Assembly (NCBI GenBank): GCA_039621445.1
Contig: CP154957.1
Coordinates: 11,829,962-11,893,961 of the forward strand
Direction of reading: 5' to 3'
Origin: Euglena gracilis
Lineage: Eukaryota > Euglenida > Euglenophyceae > Euglenales
DNA length: 64,000 bases
Below, piece by piece: positions 22,521 to 54,000 of this stretch. The notes beneath the pieces were generated by a model. It searched no databases. It had not been told where the DNA came from and saw only the letters and a list, made by a program, of their open reading frames with translations. Within the stretch, counting starts at the first letter, position 1. Each line of letters begins with the position of its first letter. The translations under genes were made by a program, and so were the position numbers.

Positions 22521-22706
22521 AAACACGCCGACCCTGACCAGCTGGCCGGCACCCGTCACTGCGCTCGAGGAGGCATTGACTGGAAGGTGGTCACCAGCCT
22601 CCCCACTGTGTGCCATTCCCCACGCCCCGCAGCCCCGTCCCTCGTCCCGCCCGAAGCGCCGGCGCGAAGCGAGGGGCGGCCGGGCGGGGCCGCCGGGGCG
22701 GCGGGG

Positions 22707-34210
<11,504 letters not shown>

Positions 34211-35844
34211 TGGATCTCGTAACTTGTCTCGTAACGGATCTCGTAAACTCGTTTTCACAAACCACAGCCCGTTTCACTTATGTGTGACGTTTGACTGCCA
34301 TGGCTGCACGTCTTTTGTTTTCAAATGCCCTGGAATTTGAGCACATCCTTGCTCTTATGACCAATGGTATGCTGTGCAAATTTCTACAATAATAGAAAAA
34401 TACTGCACATCAGTTTTCTCCTTTCCTTTTTTGCAAGAGCATCGAGGTCGACGAGAAAAAAGAATGACAACACCGGAAGTGTTTTTTTTTTCATTAGAAT
34501 GCGGCGGCAGAAAAGGCAAATCTTTCCCAATAATTTTGCACCTCCCTAAAATGTCTCATGCCCAAATGATGTTGCCGGGGGGGGGGGGGGGCAAGACCCC
34601 GAAAAATGGTCAGTTCAAGTCAACCCAACCTGCTGGGAAAACTTTGAAAAAGGCACCCTTTAAAAAACTGCTATTTTTTCTTAAAGTATGAAATCAATGA
34701 AATAATAAGAATGCGTAATTATGGTATAATAATAACAACAACATTATTATTATTACAAATTTCCATAAACCAATCAACATTGGCACCTGACACCTCAATC
34801 AGTTATTGTTGCGCATGAGGCGCCACAGGTCATTTGTACCCCCCTCCAATGTCCAATGACCGGGTGGTCGGAGGACATCTTTTCGGAGGGTTGGCCGAAT
34901 TTTGCAACGGGACGAATTTTTTTGAGCCCCAAATCGGCCAAAAATTGGCCAAAGTGCCATTTTTGGTAGTCTTTTTTTGGGCAAAAAAAAAGCCAAAATT
35001 GCCCAAAAACTTTGGCGTGAAGCGCTGGAAAGGAAAGGAAAAGCTGGAAAGGAAAATTTTGACCTTTTTGGGGGTGGGGTCCCCGCCAACTTTTTTTTTC
35101 TCACACCTTGTCTAACAACCAACCCCCGGTCGGAGGACGCCTTTTTGGTCACAATGTCCAGTGACCCCCCCCCTGTTGGAGGACAGAGTTACCGGTCGTT
35201 GGACTTGGGAATCAAATGTTTGCAAGGAAGTCACAGTGACTTCAAGGTTTGGCTGCAAACCCAGGGTTTTTTTCCCTTTCAGAATGGGCCTGGAGAGTTA
35301 TGTGTGGGATGCAGAAAGGAAAGAAAGCTTCGCTGTGTCGTCGACTTTCCAGGAGGAAAACAAAAAAATTCAAAACATAATTTTGGATTCTACCCAATTT
35401 TTTTTGGGAGAACACTTAAGTGAATTTTCAGGTCAATTTTCTTTTGCACAGCGACGGTTCTAGAACAAAAAAACATCTTAGGACCACAAAAGGAGTTCCA
35501 CAAATTGTTTCCCACCAATTCATTCCAGATCAAAAGTCAGCACAAACTCCTTTCCCCCTCTCATAAAGCAACACGCAAGCTAACTCTCTTGACTGCCCTT
35601 CTGGGTATTAATTTGATGCTGAACTGCAAACAAAGATATCCTTTGGGCGGCCAGCTTCAAAATGAATAAAAAAACCCAGGGATGGTGGCTAGTCAATAAA
35701 ACCCAACCCAAAGAGATATCCCTGGAGGGTATAAATTCCGTCACCTGATTTATCCCCTCATCCACGGAAGCGCCGGCAACCGGAGCGTCGAACGTCGCAA
35801 ACAGAAAACCCAATTTCTGGGCATGTCAGCGGCATACGCGTTGC
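34211..35844. other. Intergenic region after the UBL-LRR gene
   Basis: Starts with three ATCTCGTAA units (about 34212-34250) in the 3' flank. A decayed element may occupy 34839-35205, with GTCCAATGACCGG at the left and CCGGTCGTTGGAC at the right and a degenerate hairpin GGCGT-GAA-GCGCT at 35014. No gene recognised. Confidence 0.45.
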
Positions 35845-36519
35845 ATTGTCTTAGGCGGCCTAATTCGCACTTAAGCTTTTTTCTTTTTATTTGCGCACTT
35901 GCACAAATTTACGAATTTTTTGATTCTGCTTTGATTCGGCTGTGAAGGTCAGGGGGGTTTGAAAACACGTTGACAAGAGAGTGTGAAAAATGAGCAAAAT
36001 TCTGATTTTGGCTGTGTGACCCCCGGTATTTTGACAAAAAATGGTGTTTTGAGGGGATACCAAAATGGACTTTGTACGTCGAAACCCCCGGGACCTTGCC
36101 AGCCAAAAGGGAAAAAAATGACAAAAAAGCACCGCAGGAACGGGACCTTTACTGCCCTTGTTGCTTCTCTCGGCTGTGTCCCCGGGTGTGCCCCAGCTGC
36201 CGGCGGTGTGCGTCCTGGGTGTTTGCCGGACTGCTTTGTTTGCGGCGCCTTGGTGTTGCGTTTTTGGGCTGTTTGCTAAAGCGCAGGGAGGAAGTGCCGG
36301 GGGGTGTGGGTGTGGTGTGGCCGGGCCGGAAGAGGGACGCAGTGAGAGGAAGGCAAGTGTGGGGTGTTGGGCAAGGGAAGCGCAGGGGGGAAGAAATAGG
36401 GTCCACAGGAAATGAAGGGGACGGGTGTGTTCCACCCGGCTTATACCTGGGATCCGCACAACCAGTTGTGTGGCAAAGAACCCAGCGGAAGAAGCCCAAC
36501 ACTGGAAGGACAAAATTGT

Positions 36520-37035
36520 GTTTATTTGCGCAAATGCGCCCACAAACATGTTTGTGTTTATTTGCGCAATTGTGCAAATAAACACAAACTTGTCATTCAG
36601 GGATTGGTCTTTGGCACCCACGAACTGACGCTGTTGAAAAACGGCGTGACAAAGGAGCTGTGAGTGCGCAGACCAACGGGCCGTCCAGTTGGTGGGTTTG
36701 TCACACTATTTGTCGACGGCGCAAGCTTATGGGCGCAAATGCACGCACCAACAAAAATTACGTTTGTGCGCGCATTTGCGCAAATGCGCAAATAAACATG
36801 TTCTTTGTTTATTTGCGCATTTGCGCAAACAAACACAAAGAAGAACGGCGTGACGTAAACACAACTGTCAAACACCAGCAGCAGATGTGGTTCATTTGCG
36901 CATTTGCGCGCATCACGTTGTTTGTGGGCGCAAATGCGCAAATAAACTGCATGAAGAAACTGTACAATTTACTGTGTTTATTTGCGCATTTGCACCCACA
37001 AAACAACGTGATGTGCGCAAATGCGCAAATAAACA
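36520..37035. repeat. GCGCAAATGCGC palindrome cluster (left zone)
   Basis: Nine or so copies of GCGCAAATGCGC-type palindromes, mostly preceded by TTTATT or followed by AATAAAC. They alternate with unique spacers containing CGTGACG. Confidence 0.85.
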
Positions 37036-38049
37036 ACCAATGGACGAGTAGAAAGCGATTTCATTTGGCTTCTACAGCTGCCCTTAGTGGCTTCTGAATG
37101 GGTTCAAAGCAAATGGCCACACCGTCTCCTCCGGCACATGGTGTTATGGTGCCGTTTTTGGACACTGACAGGTCCCACAAAGGATGGAGACATAGGATCT
37201 CTTGAAGGTGGGTGCGCAGCCACCCAGTAACGGTACACGTCCACCGGCACCAATTTATGGGTCCCAAAGGCCCTGCCACTGGCCTGCGGCCTGGGCTCCG
37301 CTGCTGCAGCCACATCAGCTGCTGACTTCAGCACCCACCAGACCGGCATCCACCTCCCCGGTGCAACAACACCCAGATTTAGCGGTCATGTTTTACCCGC
37401 AAACCGGGGTGTGAGACTGGGGGACGACGTGGTGCCAGTGCATGGCAACCAGCAGCCGAGAGAGATAGCCCTCAAACACCCGTTACTTTGGGTGCAAGGA
37501 AGTGGTGAACCTTTCCCACTGCATTGGGTGCATCAAAGCGGTGGGACCCACTCCCCCCAAATTTTGCACAATGTTTTTCAAGGGAAAAATGGTAAAGAAA
37601 ACCATACAACGAACTACGGCCGGACACGTCCCGGGCATTTCAGGTGCCAAATTTTGTCTTCTTGTAACGCAGTCCTGTTGCAGAAAAGGTGTCCAACAGT
37701 CACAGGTCGTTTGCACGTCATAAATTCATTACGTTTAATTGCCAAATGGATGACGCCAAAACAACAGGTCGTGTGGGTTGGGTAACAACAGTGCAAATGT
37801 ACACACGCAAGACAGGCAAGTCACATGCTGTGTTCCAGTGAACACTCCACACCACCTCTCACCACAAATTTCATCACCACGTAATTGTGGTGCAGCTCAA
37901 TGGTTGACGTAAGGAATTGCATTCGTCAGCTGTCAAGAAGGAGGAGATGGTATCGCACAACTGATGTGTGTTGGTGCGCAAGTAAACGCAACTTTTTTGT
38001 GTGTGTTCTAAGGCTCCTACAAACGCATCATTTTGAAGCGGTGTTTAAA

Positions 38050-38705
38050 ATGTTTATTTGCGCATTTGCGCAAATGCGCAAACAAAACGTAATTGTGTTT
38101 ATTTGCGCAATTGCGCGCACCAACACGCCCATCACGTTTTAAAACCTCGTACGGTCATGGTCCTCATTGGTGTCTTTTAACATAGAAAGTAAAAATACAT
38201 GTTGGTGTGCGCATTTGCGCAAATAAACATAAACATGTTGGTGTGCGCATTTGCGCAAATGCGCACACCAAAAAATTTGTTTGTGCGCGCATTTGTGCTC
38301 ACCAACACGTCATTTTGCCTTCATCGGTCTACATTTTATTTGCACAAATGCGCCCACAAACACACATCAGTTGCGTGACGGCTGGCTAACGTAGTCTGTA
38401 GCATGTGATCTAATGACGCTCCGTGTGTTCTTATCGACGGCGGCAGCATCCAAGCCAGTTCAGCCAGCACGTCAGCACCATTTCCAAGTGTCGTAACACA
38501 GGGTGTGTGCCTCCCTTCTGTTTGATGTACAAGAGCACAAGTCCCACCCTCTGCCCTATTCACGTCACTTGGTAAGCAGCATTTACACCAAACTACAGGG
38601 GGTTAATCCCCTCCAATAGTGGGGTGTCACAGTTCATAAACTGTTCTCCCTGTGGCAGGGTACAGGGTCCAGGGTCGTAAAATTTGCGCATTTGCGCAAA
38701 TGCGC
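38050..38705. repeat. GCGCAAATGCGC palindrome cluster (right zone)
   Basis: Seven or so copies of the palindrome, the last one (38683-38709) adjoining the terminal repeat. Confidence 0.85.
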
Positions 38706-39180
38706 AAATTCTAAAGGAAAATCCCTAAGTGCGAATTCGGCCGCCTAAGATTGTGGCCAATGTCACTGAGAGCAGCATTGGTATTATTTTTTTTGACCTA
38801 TGCATTTGTCTGCTTTTCTGACAGCCCTCTTTCTCCCACTGCCATACACCCCATGCCCAACCTCATTGTGTCATGTGCTTTCAACCAGGCGAGGTAACAC
38901 TGACATTCTTGAGGTGGTTGAGATGCAGAGTTGTTGTGGGATTGTGGTGGGGGTACTTCTGCTGAATCGATTTCTTAATCCTGAATTTGCATGGAAGTGA
39001 TGCTCGAATGAACAATGTCCCCCCGTTGAGGTCGGATACGCATTGTCTCTTGTACGTCTGATTGACGCAGAAGTATTTGCAAGGAAAGCCCCAAAAACCC
39101 ATGCATGGGGGCGCTGCAAAACAAGCAGCAGCCTTTCCTACATAGCAAAATTGTGACTAGGAAGGATGACACGAGGGGGG

Positions 39181-39312
39181 ATCGATAACCACAATTTTCC
39201 GCAATTCCCGCATTTTTTCCACAATTTTCCTGCAATTTCCGCAATTTCCGCAATTTTTCCCAATTTCCGCAATTTTCTTTTGCAACTCCCGCAATTTCCG
39301 CAATTTTTCCGA
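39181..39312. repeat. CCGCAATTT(TT)CC tandem repeat
   Basis: About ten CGCAATTTTCC-type units of variable length, preceded by GGGGGGATCGATAACC. Related arrays occur at 20936, 21748 and 54937. Confidence 0.85.
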
Positions 39313-39414
39313 AGGCTTCTTATTCCCCCCCTCCCCGGATGACCGCGTCGGGTTCATTTCTCTTCGCTGCACCGAACCTCTCGGCCTGCGCCCAACCCGC
39401 CCGTCCTGATCATT

Positions 39415-42083
<2,669 letters not shown>

Positions 42084-42289
42084 AGTGGTGTGTGGGCTGA
42101 TCATGTTCCTCTTCCTTTTCAAATGCAACCGTACGCTTGTGGGCCGACCTGCAGTTGTAGATTTCAGTTGGATGCCCTCCCCCCAAACGTTGGGGTTGAG
42201 TCCTGGGTCTCCCAGAACGGGCCTTTCCAAACACCAAAAAAAATCAGCATACTAAAGATATATGAACCCAAAAACTTGGCTCCAGCGGT

Positions 42290-42600
42290 CCAGTGACCCC
42301 AGCCTTCCTGACCGTAGGGAGGGTCCAAACCCCTTCCGCCTGCCAGAGGGGGTCCACCGGGTTCTCCAGCCTGGGGGTGATCCCCCAAAAGGTCAAAATT
42401 CTCTTCTGGCGCTTTGCGCTGAATTTTTTGCAGTTTTGCCAAATTTTTTTGCCCAAATCGCCCAAAATGGAATATTCAGCTGATTTTGGGCAAAAAACTC
42501 CGCCCGGTGCTTCGTTCCAGACCAATAATCGGTCACACAGGCCGTGCCACCGTTTTAGAGGGTGTTCCCCCGACCCACCCCACTTTCCCTTATAAAACCC
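42290..42600. mobile_element. Degenerate GGGTTYGATATAAGG-family copy
   Basis: Colinear with the 42919-43316 copy (GGTCCAAACCCC, GATCCCCCAAAAGGTCAAAATT, GGCGC-TTT-GCGCT at 42409-42420 plus T6, CCAAAATGG, GTCACACAGGCCGTGCCACCG) but with many mismatches. It ends near CCCTTATAAAACCC. No clean ends. An older member. Confidence 0.55.
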
Positions 42601-42918
42601 ACCCTCCCCCCCTCCCTCCTGTCTTTTCAAAAAGTTTTCGATTTCGCCAAAAACTGTATTTGGGTTTTCTCGCAGATGTCCTGCCAGCTGAGCCGCCGCT
42701 CGGACTGTTTTTTTTTTTTTTATGGGCTGCTTGAACGCCCCTGAATTGCCAGATTGACAGCACCCATACATTGCCGCCACCTCCCTCTCCCACTCCCTCG
42801 TGTGCTCTCAAATCCCATCACATCCCCGCAACCTGCGTACCTTACCCCATACCGATGCCATTGCTGAAATGCCGTCCATATTTTGGAGTTTATTTCAAGA
42901 CTGCAACCGACCCCAACC

Positions 42919-43316
42919 CAGGGTTCGATATAAGGAGGGCGTACATGGTTTAGGTGGGGGGTGTCCCCCCCCACCCCCCCCCCCCGCCGGGCCCGCAGGG
43001 GGGGGTCCGGACCACCCCCCCCCCAACCTGCAAGGGGGGTCCGGACCGACCCTCGGGGGGTACCCGGGACCCCCCCCAAAAAAGGGCCAATTTTTCCTCC
43101 GGCGCTTTGCGCCGAAAATTTTTTGCATTTTTGGCCAATTTTTGCCCAAAAAGTGCCCAAAATGGCACTTTTGGTCGTTTTGGGGGGTCAAAATTTTTCG
43201 GTCACCCTGACCGCGCCACTGTTTAGGTGGGGGGGTGTCCCCCCCCACCCCCCCCCCCCTCCTGGCCCGCAGGGGGGGGGTCCGGACCCCCCCCCCTCTC
43301 CTTATATCGAACCCTG
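42919..43316. mobile_element. hAT-like GGGTTYGATATAAGG family, complete copy 3
   Basis: Inverted ends CAGGGTTCGATATAAGGA and TCCTTATATCGAACCCTG (the right copy has CTCTCC before TTATAT). Exact 8-bp TSD CCCCAACC (42911-42918, 43317-43324). Central hairpin GGCGC-TTT-GCGCC (43101-43113) followed by T6. Non-coding. Two internal GTGTCCCCCC..CCCGCAG blocks flank the hairpin. Confidence 0.9.
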
Positions 43317-43324
43317 CCCCAACC

Positions 43325-45090
43325 CCAGAATACTCTTGGCGACACACTTTTGCACCACAAATGACCCGAGAAAGAAAACTCAAACGGATATCTTCCATCC
43401 CATTCGTTAGGTGCTGCGATGCCCGTGAACCTACAATGTCCGTCTGAAATGGTTGGGCGGAGCAGAGGGATTGCGATCGCTCCGAAGTCGATCGCGTGTC
43501 GTCGAATTCTGGAATTTCCAGCGCTTTTTGGGCCAGGGTCCCACTCTGGCAACTGTCCCCGCTGAAATTTAAGGCGGCGTCGACCCATCAAAAGTAACCC
43601 ATCGGAAAAACACAGGTTTTCATACCTTTGACCTGTTCTGGATAATTCTCGGTTTTTATGGCAGAATTTTCCGATTCCTCCCCGAAGACACCTTGCAATA
43701 CCATTTTGCAATCATTCTGTCCTTTTTTGTCGCAGAAATTTCTGGCCCATTGACTTTTTTTGCCATGTGCCCCCAGAGGATGCGGGTGCCTTGAAGTGCC
43801 TACCTGGGTGCCCCCCCCCCTCCGAAAGCCTGCGGTGCCCCCACCCCTGGGGGTCCCACGCCGACCAGGGTCTGGAGGCTCCCCCACCCCCTCTTGAAAA
43901 GACCCCGGAGTTGTCCCACTCTGTGCATATTCATCCCTTCATGATCGATGGCCTCCCAATGGCGTCCCTGTGTCCTGCCGTTCAATGACGTGCCTCACCA
44001 ATTGATGTTGTCTGCGTGTGCTTGGTGCTGCGCTTACTTCCCACCCACCCAATGGTTTCCATACTTTGGAGAAGTTGAACAAGTGAGACAACAACAACAT
44101 TCAAGGAGCCAATACCAGGAATGGTGGACCAAAGGACCAGGAATTTCAACGACGTTAGTTCTGTTGCGCGACTCACGTTGGTCAGAAACCAACCTATTCT
44201 ATAGACTCCTGTTCTCGTCTGGGGTGGCCAGGCACAGGGACTTTCACATCTCTTCATGCTCGTAAGGACCTTCCAAAGACTTTTCAGACCGTCTTGTACC
44301 CATGTGTAAGGGGCCTCCGAAGGATGCTGGTGAGCGAAACATTTTCTGGCATTTTCTACACCGTTTCCTCATTCCACCACAGAAGGTTGGGACAGCCATT
44401 TTTGTTTCCTGGATGACCGTCACCAGGTGGCAGACCAGGATTCCTGAGCCATCCACAATTGTGTATTATTGTAAACAAACAAGTTTTCGACTCCTGTGAC
44501 ATCTTTTCTAGACAAGAACATCAATTACATTCAAAATTTTTTTGCCCTGCTGGCAAAAAAAACACCAACCCACAAGACCACAATTGGTGGCATTATTGAT
44601 GTCGTGTCTGACTACCCATTTTTGCTGTGGTCGAAATTGCAATACACCGAGCAGGATAACACTCACTTTGCGGAGTACACAAGGCCTTTTTGGGTCCTCC
44701 AATGCTCTGCTAATCACCACCGAGTAAACAAACCCCTCACTTCCCCATGCTTCAATGGATCTTAATTCAAAAATGAATAGCAAGACGTTGGTTTTCCAAG
44801 GGCCCATGGCAAGCCCCTGTGCAGTTCTGATTTCCTGTCGCTGCTTCCAGAGTTGGAGATTTGCCAAATCAATTTTATTTTGTAGTAGCCACCAAAAATA
44901 TTTGTGCGCTTCAAATTTCTTTTTTGAAACTATTTTTTTTTTTGACGATGGCCGTTATTTGTAATGTTTTCCCTCCATAATCTCATACAAAAGGACAACT
45001 GGCTGTTGCGGATGCAGAAACCCTGCACAGACCTTCTCCCCACTGCCTCATCCCTTTGCCCAGCCAACTTTCCTCACTACTTACACACCC
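43325..45090. other. Intergenic, coding-like but unrecognised
   Basis: Balanced base composition with several frames of 60-120 codons on both strands (for example minus 44867-44508 and 44456-44244, the latter with a Cys-rich CRKCQKMF). None matches a family I know, and none is in phase with the others. Possibly remains of an autonomous transposon. Confidence 0.35.
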
Positions 45091-49223
<4,133 letters not shown>

Positions 49224-51094
49224 GTGTGTGGCTTGGTGAGGGCGGCAGACGCAGGATGCCCATTTTCTGCAAATTCTGTAACTTTCTAACAAAGAGTTTT
49301 GCTTTCTCTTTTTTCAAAATTGTAGTTCATTTCAAAATTTCCAAGTTTTATTTCAGAAATTTACAATTGCATTTGTCTCTGGTGCTAAGACTGTTCTTTT
49401 TCCAATTTTGCGCTTCGAACTCTCGTTTTTGTCCGCAATACCAATCTGAAATCCCATGTCACACACAGTTGGTGGTAAGGAAAACTCGAGCCATCTGTTG
49501 GTATATGTGTATTCTCATTGCAATTTCTCTGGTTGTGGGGTTGGTTGTGGGAAGTGGAACGTGTGGATTATTGTTCAATACACACAATCCCTTGCATGCA
49601 CTTTGTTAAGGGTTCTCAGTAACCCCCCCCCCCCCCCCACCCCCCCCCCCCCCCCGGGGGGGGGGGGGCGGGTTTTCCAGCTAGTTCCAGTGGATTTCCC
49701 CCCTAGGGGTAAAGTCTGTCCGCAGGGCTAGCTAGTGGCTTTTTTTTCCAGTGACAGTTTTCAAACGAGCAAATAGACCATCCAAAATGACTTTGGTTGA
49801 CAGGGTTTGATCTGGGGGAATCAAATTTGACGTCATTTTGCAGAGGGCCAAAAAAGCACCAAATTTTTGCATTTCCCCTGGTATGACCCCGGGATATGGT
49901 GCCATTTCAAACACATGCGTGTGTCCAGCAGAAAAACCTGGGTCAGAGTAAACAAGAATAAATCATGAGAATGTCAGTTAAAAAAGAAAATGGGAAGTGA
50001 AAAAAGCAGTCTGCACAGTCGTACACGCAGACCAAAATATGGCTTAAGATGTTATTTAATCCTATTCTACCATGGTTTTTTCATTCAAGAAGGCCCCCTG
50101 GGGGACACTGGCTAGACACTGGAAAAAATGGACAAGTTAGACCCCCCTCCCCCCAGGGGGGGGGTCTGGGGATCCTCCCTACTGAAAAAAAAAAATTCCT
50201 CCGCCGCAGTGCGCCGAGGTATTTAATGCATTTTTTGGCTGACTTTGTTTCAAAAAAAAATCCAAAAATAAGGCCAAAAATGGGCCAAAAAAAAGGCCAA
50301 AAAAACATTTTTTTGCCATTTTTGGGGGCTCCCAAAAAGACAAGTGAGGGTCATGGTGCTGGGGTCAGCCTCGCCTGCACAAAATTGTTCCGGCAATATC
50401 CCGTGTTGTGAAGGCAGAAGCGGTTCTGAAACACACATGCAGGTGTGTGTGCCCCCGTATGTTCTGGGGGACACCTACTCCGGGAGACCCGAACTATCAC
50501 AGTCTTACCTTCTTCATCTCCAGCTCCTGGGGCACCACACCAAACCCTTATTCAACTTTTTGGAATTTGGGTGCCTGGAAGGTGATTTTCAAAAAAAAAC
50601 AACCCCCCTGGCTTTGTATTTATATTTGTATTTATATTTGGGAGGGATTTCAAGACCCTCAGTGGGGGCTTTGTATTTGGGTTTTTTTGGGGGTGGGGAA
50701 TCAAACTTTCCCCATCAATACTTTGGCGGCCTTCAAATGCAGTCAAATACCAATTATGTGCCAAAATTTGATTGTGTACCTCCTTTCCTCCCCAAAAAAG
50801 TGCAATGTTTGTCAAAAATCTGGAATTCCGTTGGAAATTTGTTGTATCCACCCCAAAAGTTCCTGCTTCTTCGTGAATGACACCATTGGATTGGACTTCT
50901 ACTGCTGTGGATTTCCCCCCAGACTTGGAATCCATCGCAATCTTGCCGTTGTTTTCTCTTCTTGTAGTTTTCATTGCTGTCCCCCATCTTTTATATTTCC
51001 CCCCAGCATTTGCTGTTGCCATCAGACCTCCAAGGCATTTTCCTGTTTCTGCCCCACACAGCTATGCCTGAAAAATGGTCCCACCTCTGCCGAG
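49224..51094. other. Intergenic region upstream of the GST gene
   Basis: Contains a C17-A-C17-G13 homopolymer block (49622-49670) and a possible decayed element around 50080-50345 with CGCCGCAGTGCGCCG (about 50201-50216) and CCAAAAATGG repeats. No exon recognised. The missing 3' exons of the membrane-protein gene should be here. Confidence 0.45.
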
Positions 51095-54000
51095 ATGTTT
51101 CCTTACTTCTCTGCAGCTCCCACAAAGTACACGCTTCGGTATTTCGATGCACGCGGAGTGGTGGAAGTCGTCCGCTTCCTGTTTGCGATTGCAGGTGTGG
51201 GGAGGGACCCCAACCCCAATCCCATACTTGGGATATTTCCATGGGATTTTCCCAGAATTGCATGGTGCGATTGTTTCGCACCCCCCATGCTTCGCCCCCA
51301 GTGCCCCATTTTGTGGGCTAAACCTGCGGCAGTTCGCTGAGCAACTGGCGGCTCAGGCTACCCCCTCCCCCAGGGGTTGGTGCTGCGACCCCAGGACCGG
51401 CGGCTTAGGATTGGGTACTCCCGCCCCAAGCCTTCGGGCTCATACCGAAGCAAAAAGACACGGGGAGGGCCATTGCCATCCGCAAACCAGCACAAATTTT
51501 GCATTGACTCTGCAATTTTCTTCGAAACCATGCAAACCGGTATTGCGCACGGGACATACCTCCCCCATGTGACCCCCCATGGTGACCGATCACCCTCATG
51601 GTTACATCTAGGTTCGGTGTGCTGGGCAAAACACCCCCAACCTTTGATTCACGGTGGGGTTATGAATTTGCTTTTCTTTTGTTCCCCATTTTGAACGACC
51701 ACTCCTTGGCTGTTGATCGTTGTCTGGGGGTTACCCCCCACCTCGATCGTTGGATACAGGTTGTACAACAAGGGGGGGAGGTGATTGAAAATGCATCCCT
51801 TTATTCCTTTGATTGGGCAAGCCAGAGTACGTACAACAAGCAACTTTTTTGGGGTGGGATATTTTGTATTATTTGGGATTTTGAAGCTTTGGATGGACAG
51901 AAAACAGGCCCAGTAACTGCGACACATCCTGGGGGGAGAGGCAAGACCTGCCAGTCCACTAACTGATTCCTGAAATATTTTATTTTGTCATTTTGTATAC
52001 CTTGTTTCCAGCAATTCCACCAAACTTTCCCAAGGTCTTTTTGAAAGTGTTTGCCTTTTCGGATCATCCTCAGCCTCTCCCGCAGAAGAATTCTTAAAAT
52101 GGTGGTCACCCCCTCCCAAATATAACGTCCAAGTGTAAAGTCCCTCTGGGGGGCTTTGATTTGCCCACCAAATTCCCCCCGCCTCTTAAAGTGCCAACCA
52201 ACAACCACGCACCACATAGACTGCGTGGATTTGGGAAAAACCATCCATTTCCATTCCGTGGCAACACTTTTGAACATTTTTTATTTTTTTTGCCAACAAA
52301 AGCTTCCCAACTGGTTTTGCTGAATTTTAGTGGATTTCAAGCAAAATGGCTTGCTAAAATGTGGTGAGAAAACATTTTGGTTTTGGTCTACGGAATTTGA
52401 TTTCTGCCCAAATAAGCTGCCCCCCCCAAATCTGACCCCCCCCCCCATGTCCTTACAACCCTGCCCAAATCCAAAAATGGTGGTTTTTACATTTGGGGGG
52501 GGGCGTTTTCGGTTTCCAGTTTCCGCGTCCAAAGTTGTTGGGCCTGGCAGGCGTGCCCTACGAGGACCACCGGTACAGGTTCACATTCGGCAAGCCGGGC
52601 GACTTCAGCACCATCTCCATGCCTGAGTTCGAGGCGGATAAAGCTGCAGGTGCCTGCCTTTTGGTCTTTGGGGATGGAACTGGCTCCTGTTTCATTTTCA
52701 TTTTCGGTTCATTGAGAGCACGCTTCAAATGATAGCGGCAACCTGGTGTGTCCCTCAGAAGAACCTTGCCGGATTGTTCGATTGTGAGTCTCTAGTTGAG
52801 TCAAATGATGATGATGATGATGGTGATCCTGGGTGCTGCTTTCTGCTGAGGTTCTGTTGCAGACATGTGATGAAAGCAATTCGCACTTCAGGCAAGTTGA
52901 ACCCCAACATGGGCCGCCTCCCCATCTTGGAGGTCAACGGAGTCTGCATCGGCCAGTCAAAGGCGATTGAGAGGTATTTTCTGTGGCAACCTGTTCTCTG
53001 TGCCCCCAACGACAAGTGGGGGGGGGGCAGTTCCACAAATTGCGATGCGGCACACGTTTTTCCAACACCTCTGAAGCTGTGGCTCCCAAGCACTTATGAA
53101 ATGAGTGGACGCAGCTGGGTGTGGAATCAGGGGTTTTTTTTTTAGTCTTGGACCCCCGGCCTCCCCTCCAGTCTTTAAAAAACTCCTGTGTGGGATTCCA
53201 GATGACCACAGGTGCTTTGTTGCTTGCTTGGTGCTTGCCTCATAGTTGCACCCGGCCTCCAAAGCCCGTTGCAGTTCCGTTGCAACCTTCTTCCCAGGTA
53301 CCTGGCCCGGCAGTTCGGCTTCATGGGCAGCAACGAGGTGGAGGCGGCACAGATCGACGCCCTCTGCGAGCATGTGCGGGACATCAAGGATGGCTACCGG
53401 AAGTACTCTGCCATTCGCGACGAAGCGGTGTGCGCTGACTTTTGGTTTGGGCTGCCGTCATAGCGGCAGTTGGTGCCGGGAGGCCTCCCTCGGGGTCTTT
53501 CCCGCATCGCAGGAGAAGCAGGCGGCGATGAACAAGTGGTACCGCGAGGAGCTGCCCACCTGGTGCCGGTACCTGGAGAAGAACATCAGCTCCGACCGCT
53601 GGGCCGTCGACCCAGGCAGCTGCCCACCAGTTTGCGGTCGCCTCTCATCGCGGGCAAAGTTGATGGGATTATGACCATCCGTTTGGTCGTTTTCCTTCAT
53701 GGGCAGAGGAAAATGCCACGTCGTTTATGGTCCCCAATGCCAAGCACAATGAGTACCTCCCCCAGGGTTTCGTCCAGAGGTTTTTTTAGGAATTGGGGTT
53801 GGCAGCCACCGCCAAGCACCTAGAGTAAAAATGGCCGAAAATGGCCGAAAATGGCCGACAATGGCCGAAAATGGCGAAAATCTGGGGGTCAACTATAGGA
53901 GCTTGGCCACCGCCCTCCCTCCTGGGGGGGGGGTCCGTGGGGCCCCCAGGAGGGGGTCTGGGGGGATCCAGTTTTGCAAGGTCACTTGGCGATTCAAAAA

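Larger units (their letters stand above)
35850..38749. mobile_element. 2.9-kb TIR transposon with 5-bp TSD and palindrome arrays
   Basis: The ends CTTAGGCGGCC(T/G)AATTCGCA and their complement are inverted over at least 24 bases with one mismatch, and similarity continues to TTTGCGCA. ATTGT flanks both ends (35845-35849, 38750-38754). Inside are about 16 clusters of TTTGCGCAAATGCGCAAA type in two zones, about 36520-37035 and 38050-38705. No complete transposase frame is visible; the longest frames have no recognisable motif. The superfamily is unclear. Confidence 0.8.

Noticed and set aside
35887-36621. 244-codon minus-strand frame inside the 2.9-kb transposon
   Set aside because: Much of it is the translated GCGCAAATAAAC palindrome and low-complexity sequence. 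No transposase motif is visible.
36520-38705. Spaced GCGCAAATGCGC palindromes considered as a CRISPR-like array
   Set aside because: Spacing and flanks are irregular, the DNA is eukaryotic, and terminal repeats with a TSD explain it as a transposon.
42919-42940. GGGTTCGATAT resembles a tRNA T-loop (GGTTCGANTC)
   Set aside because: No acceptor stem, D-arm or anticodon arm fits. It is the terminal repeat of a hAT-like element.
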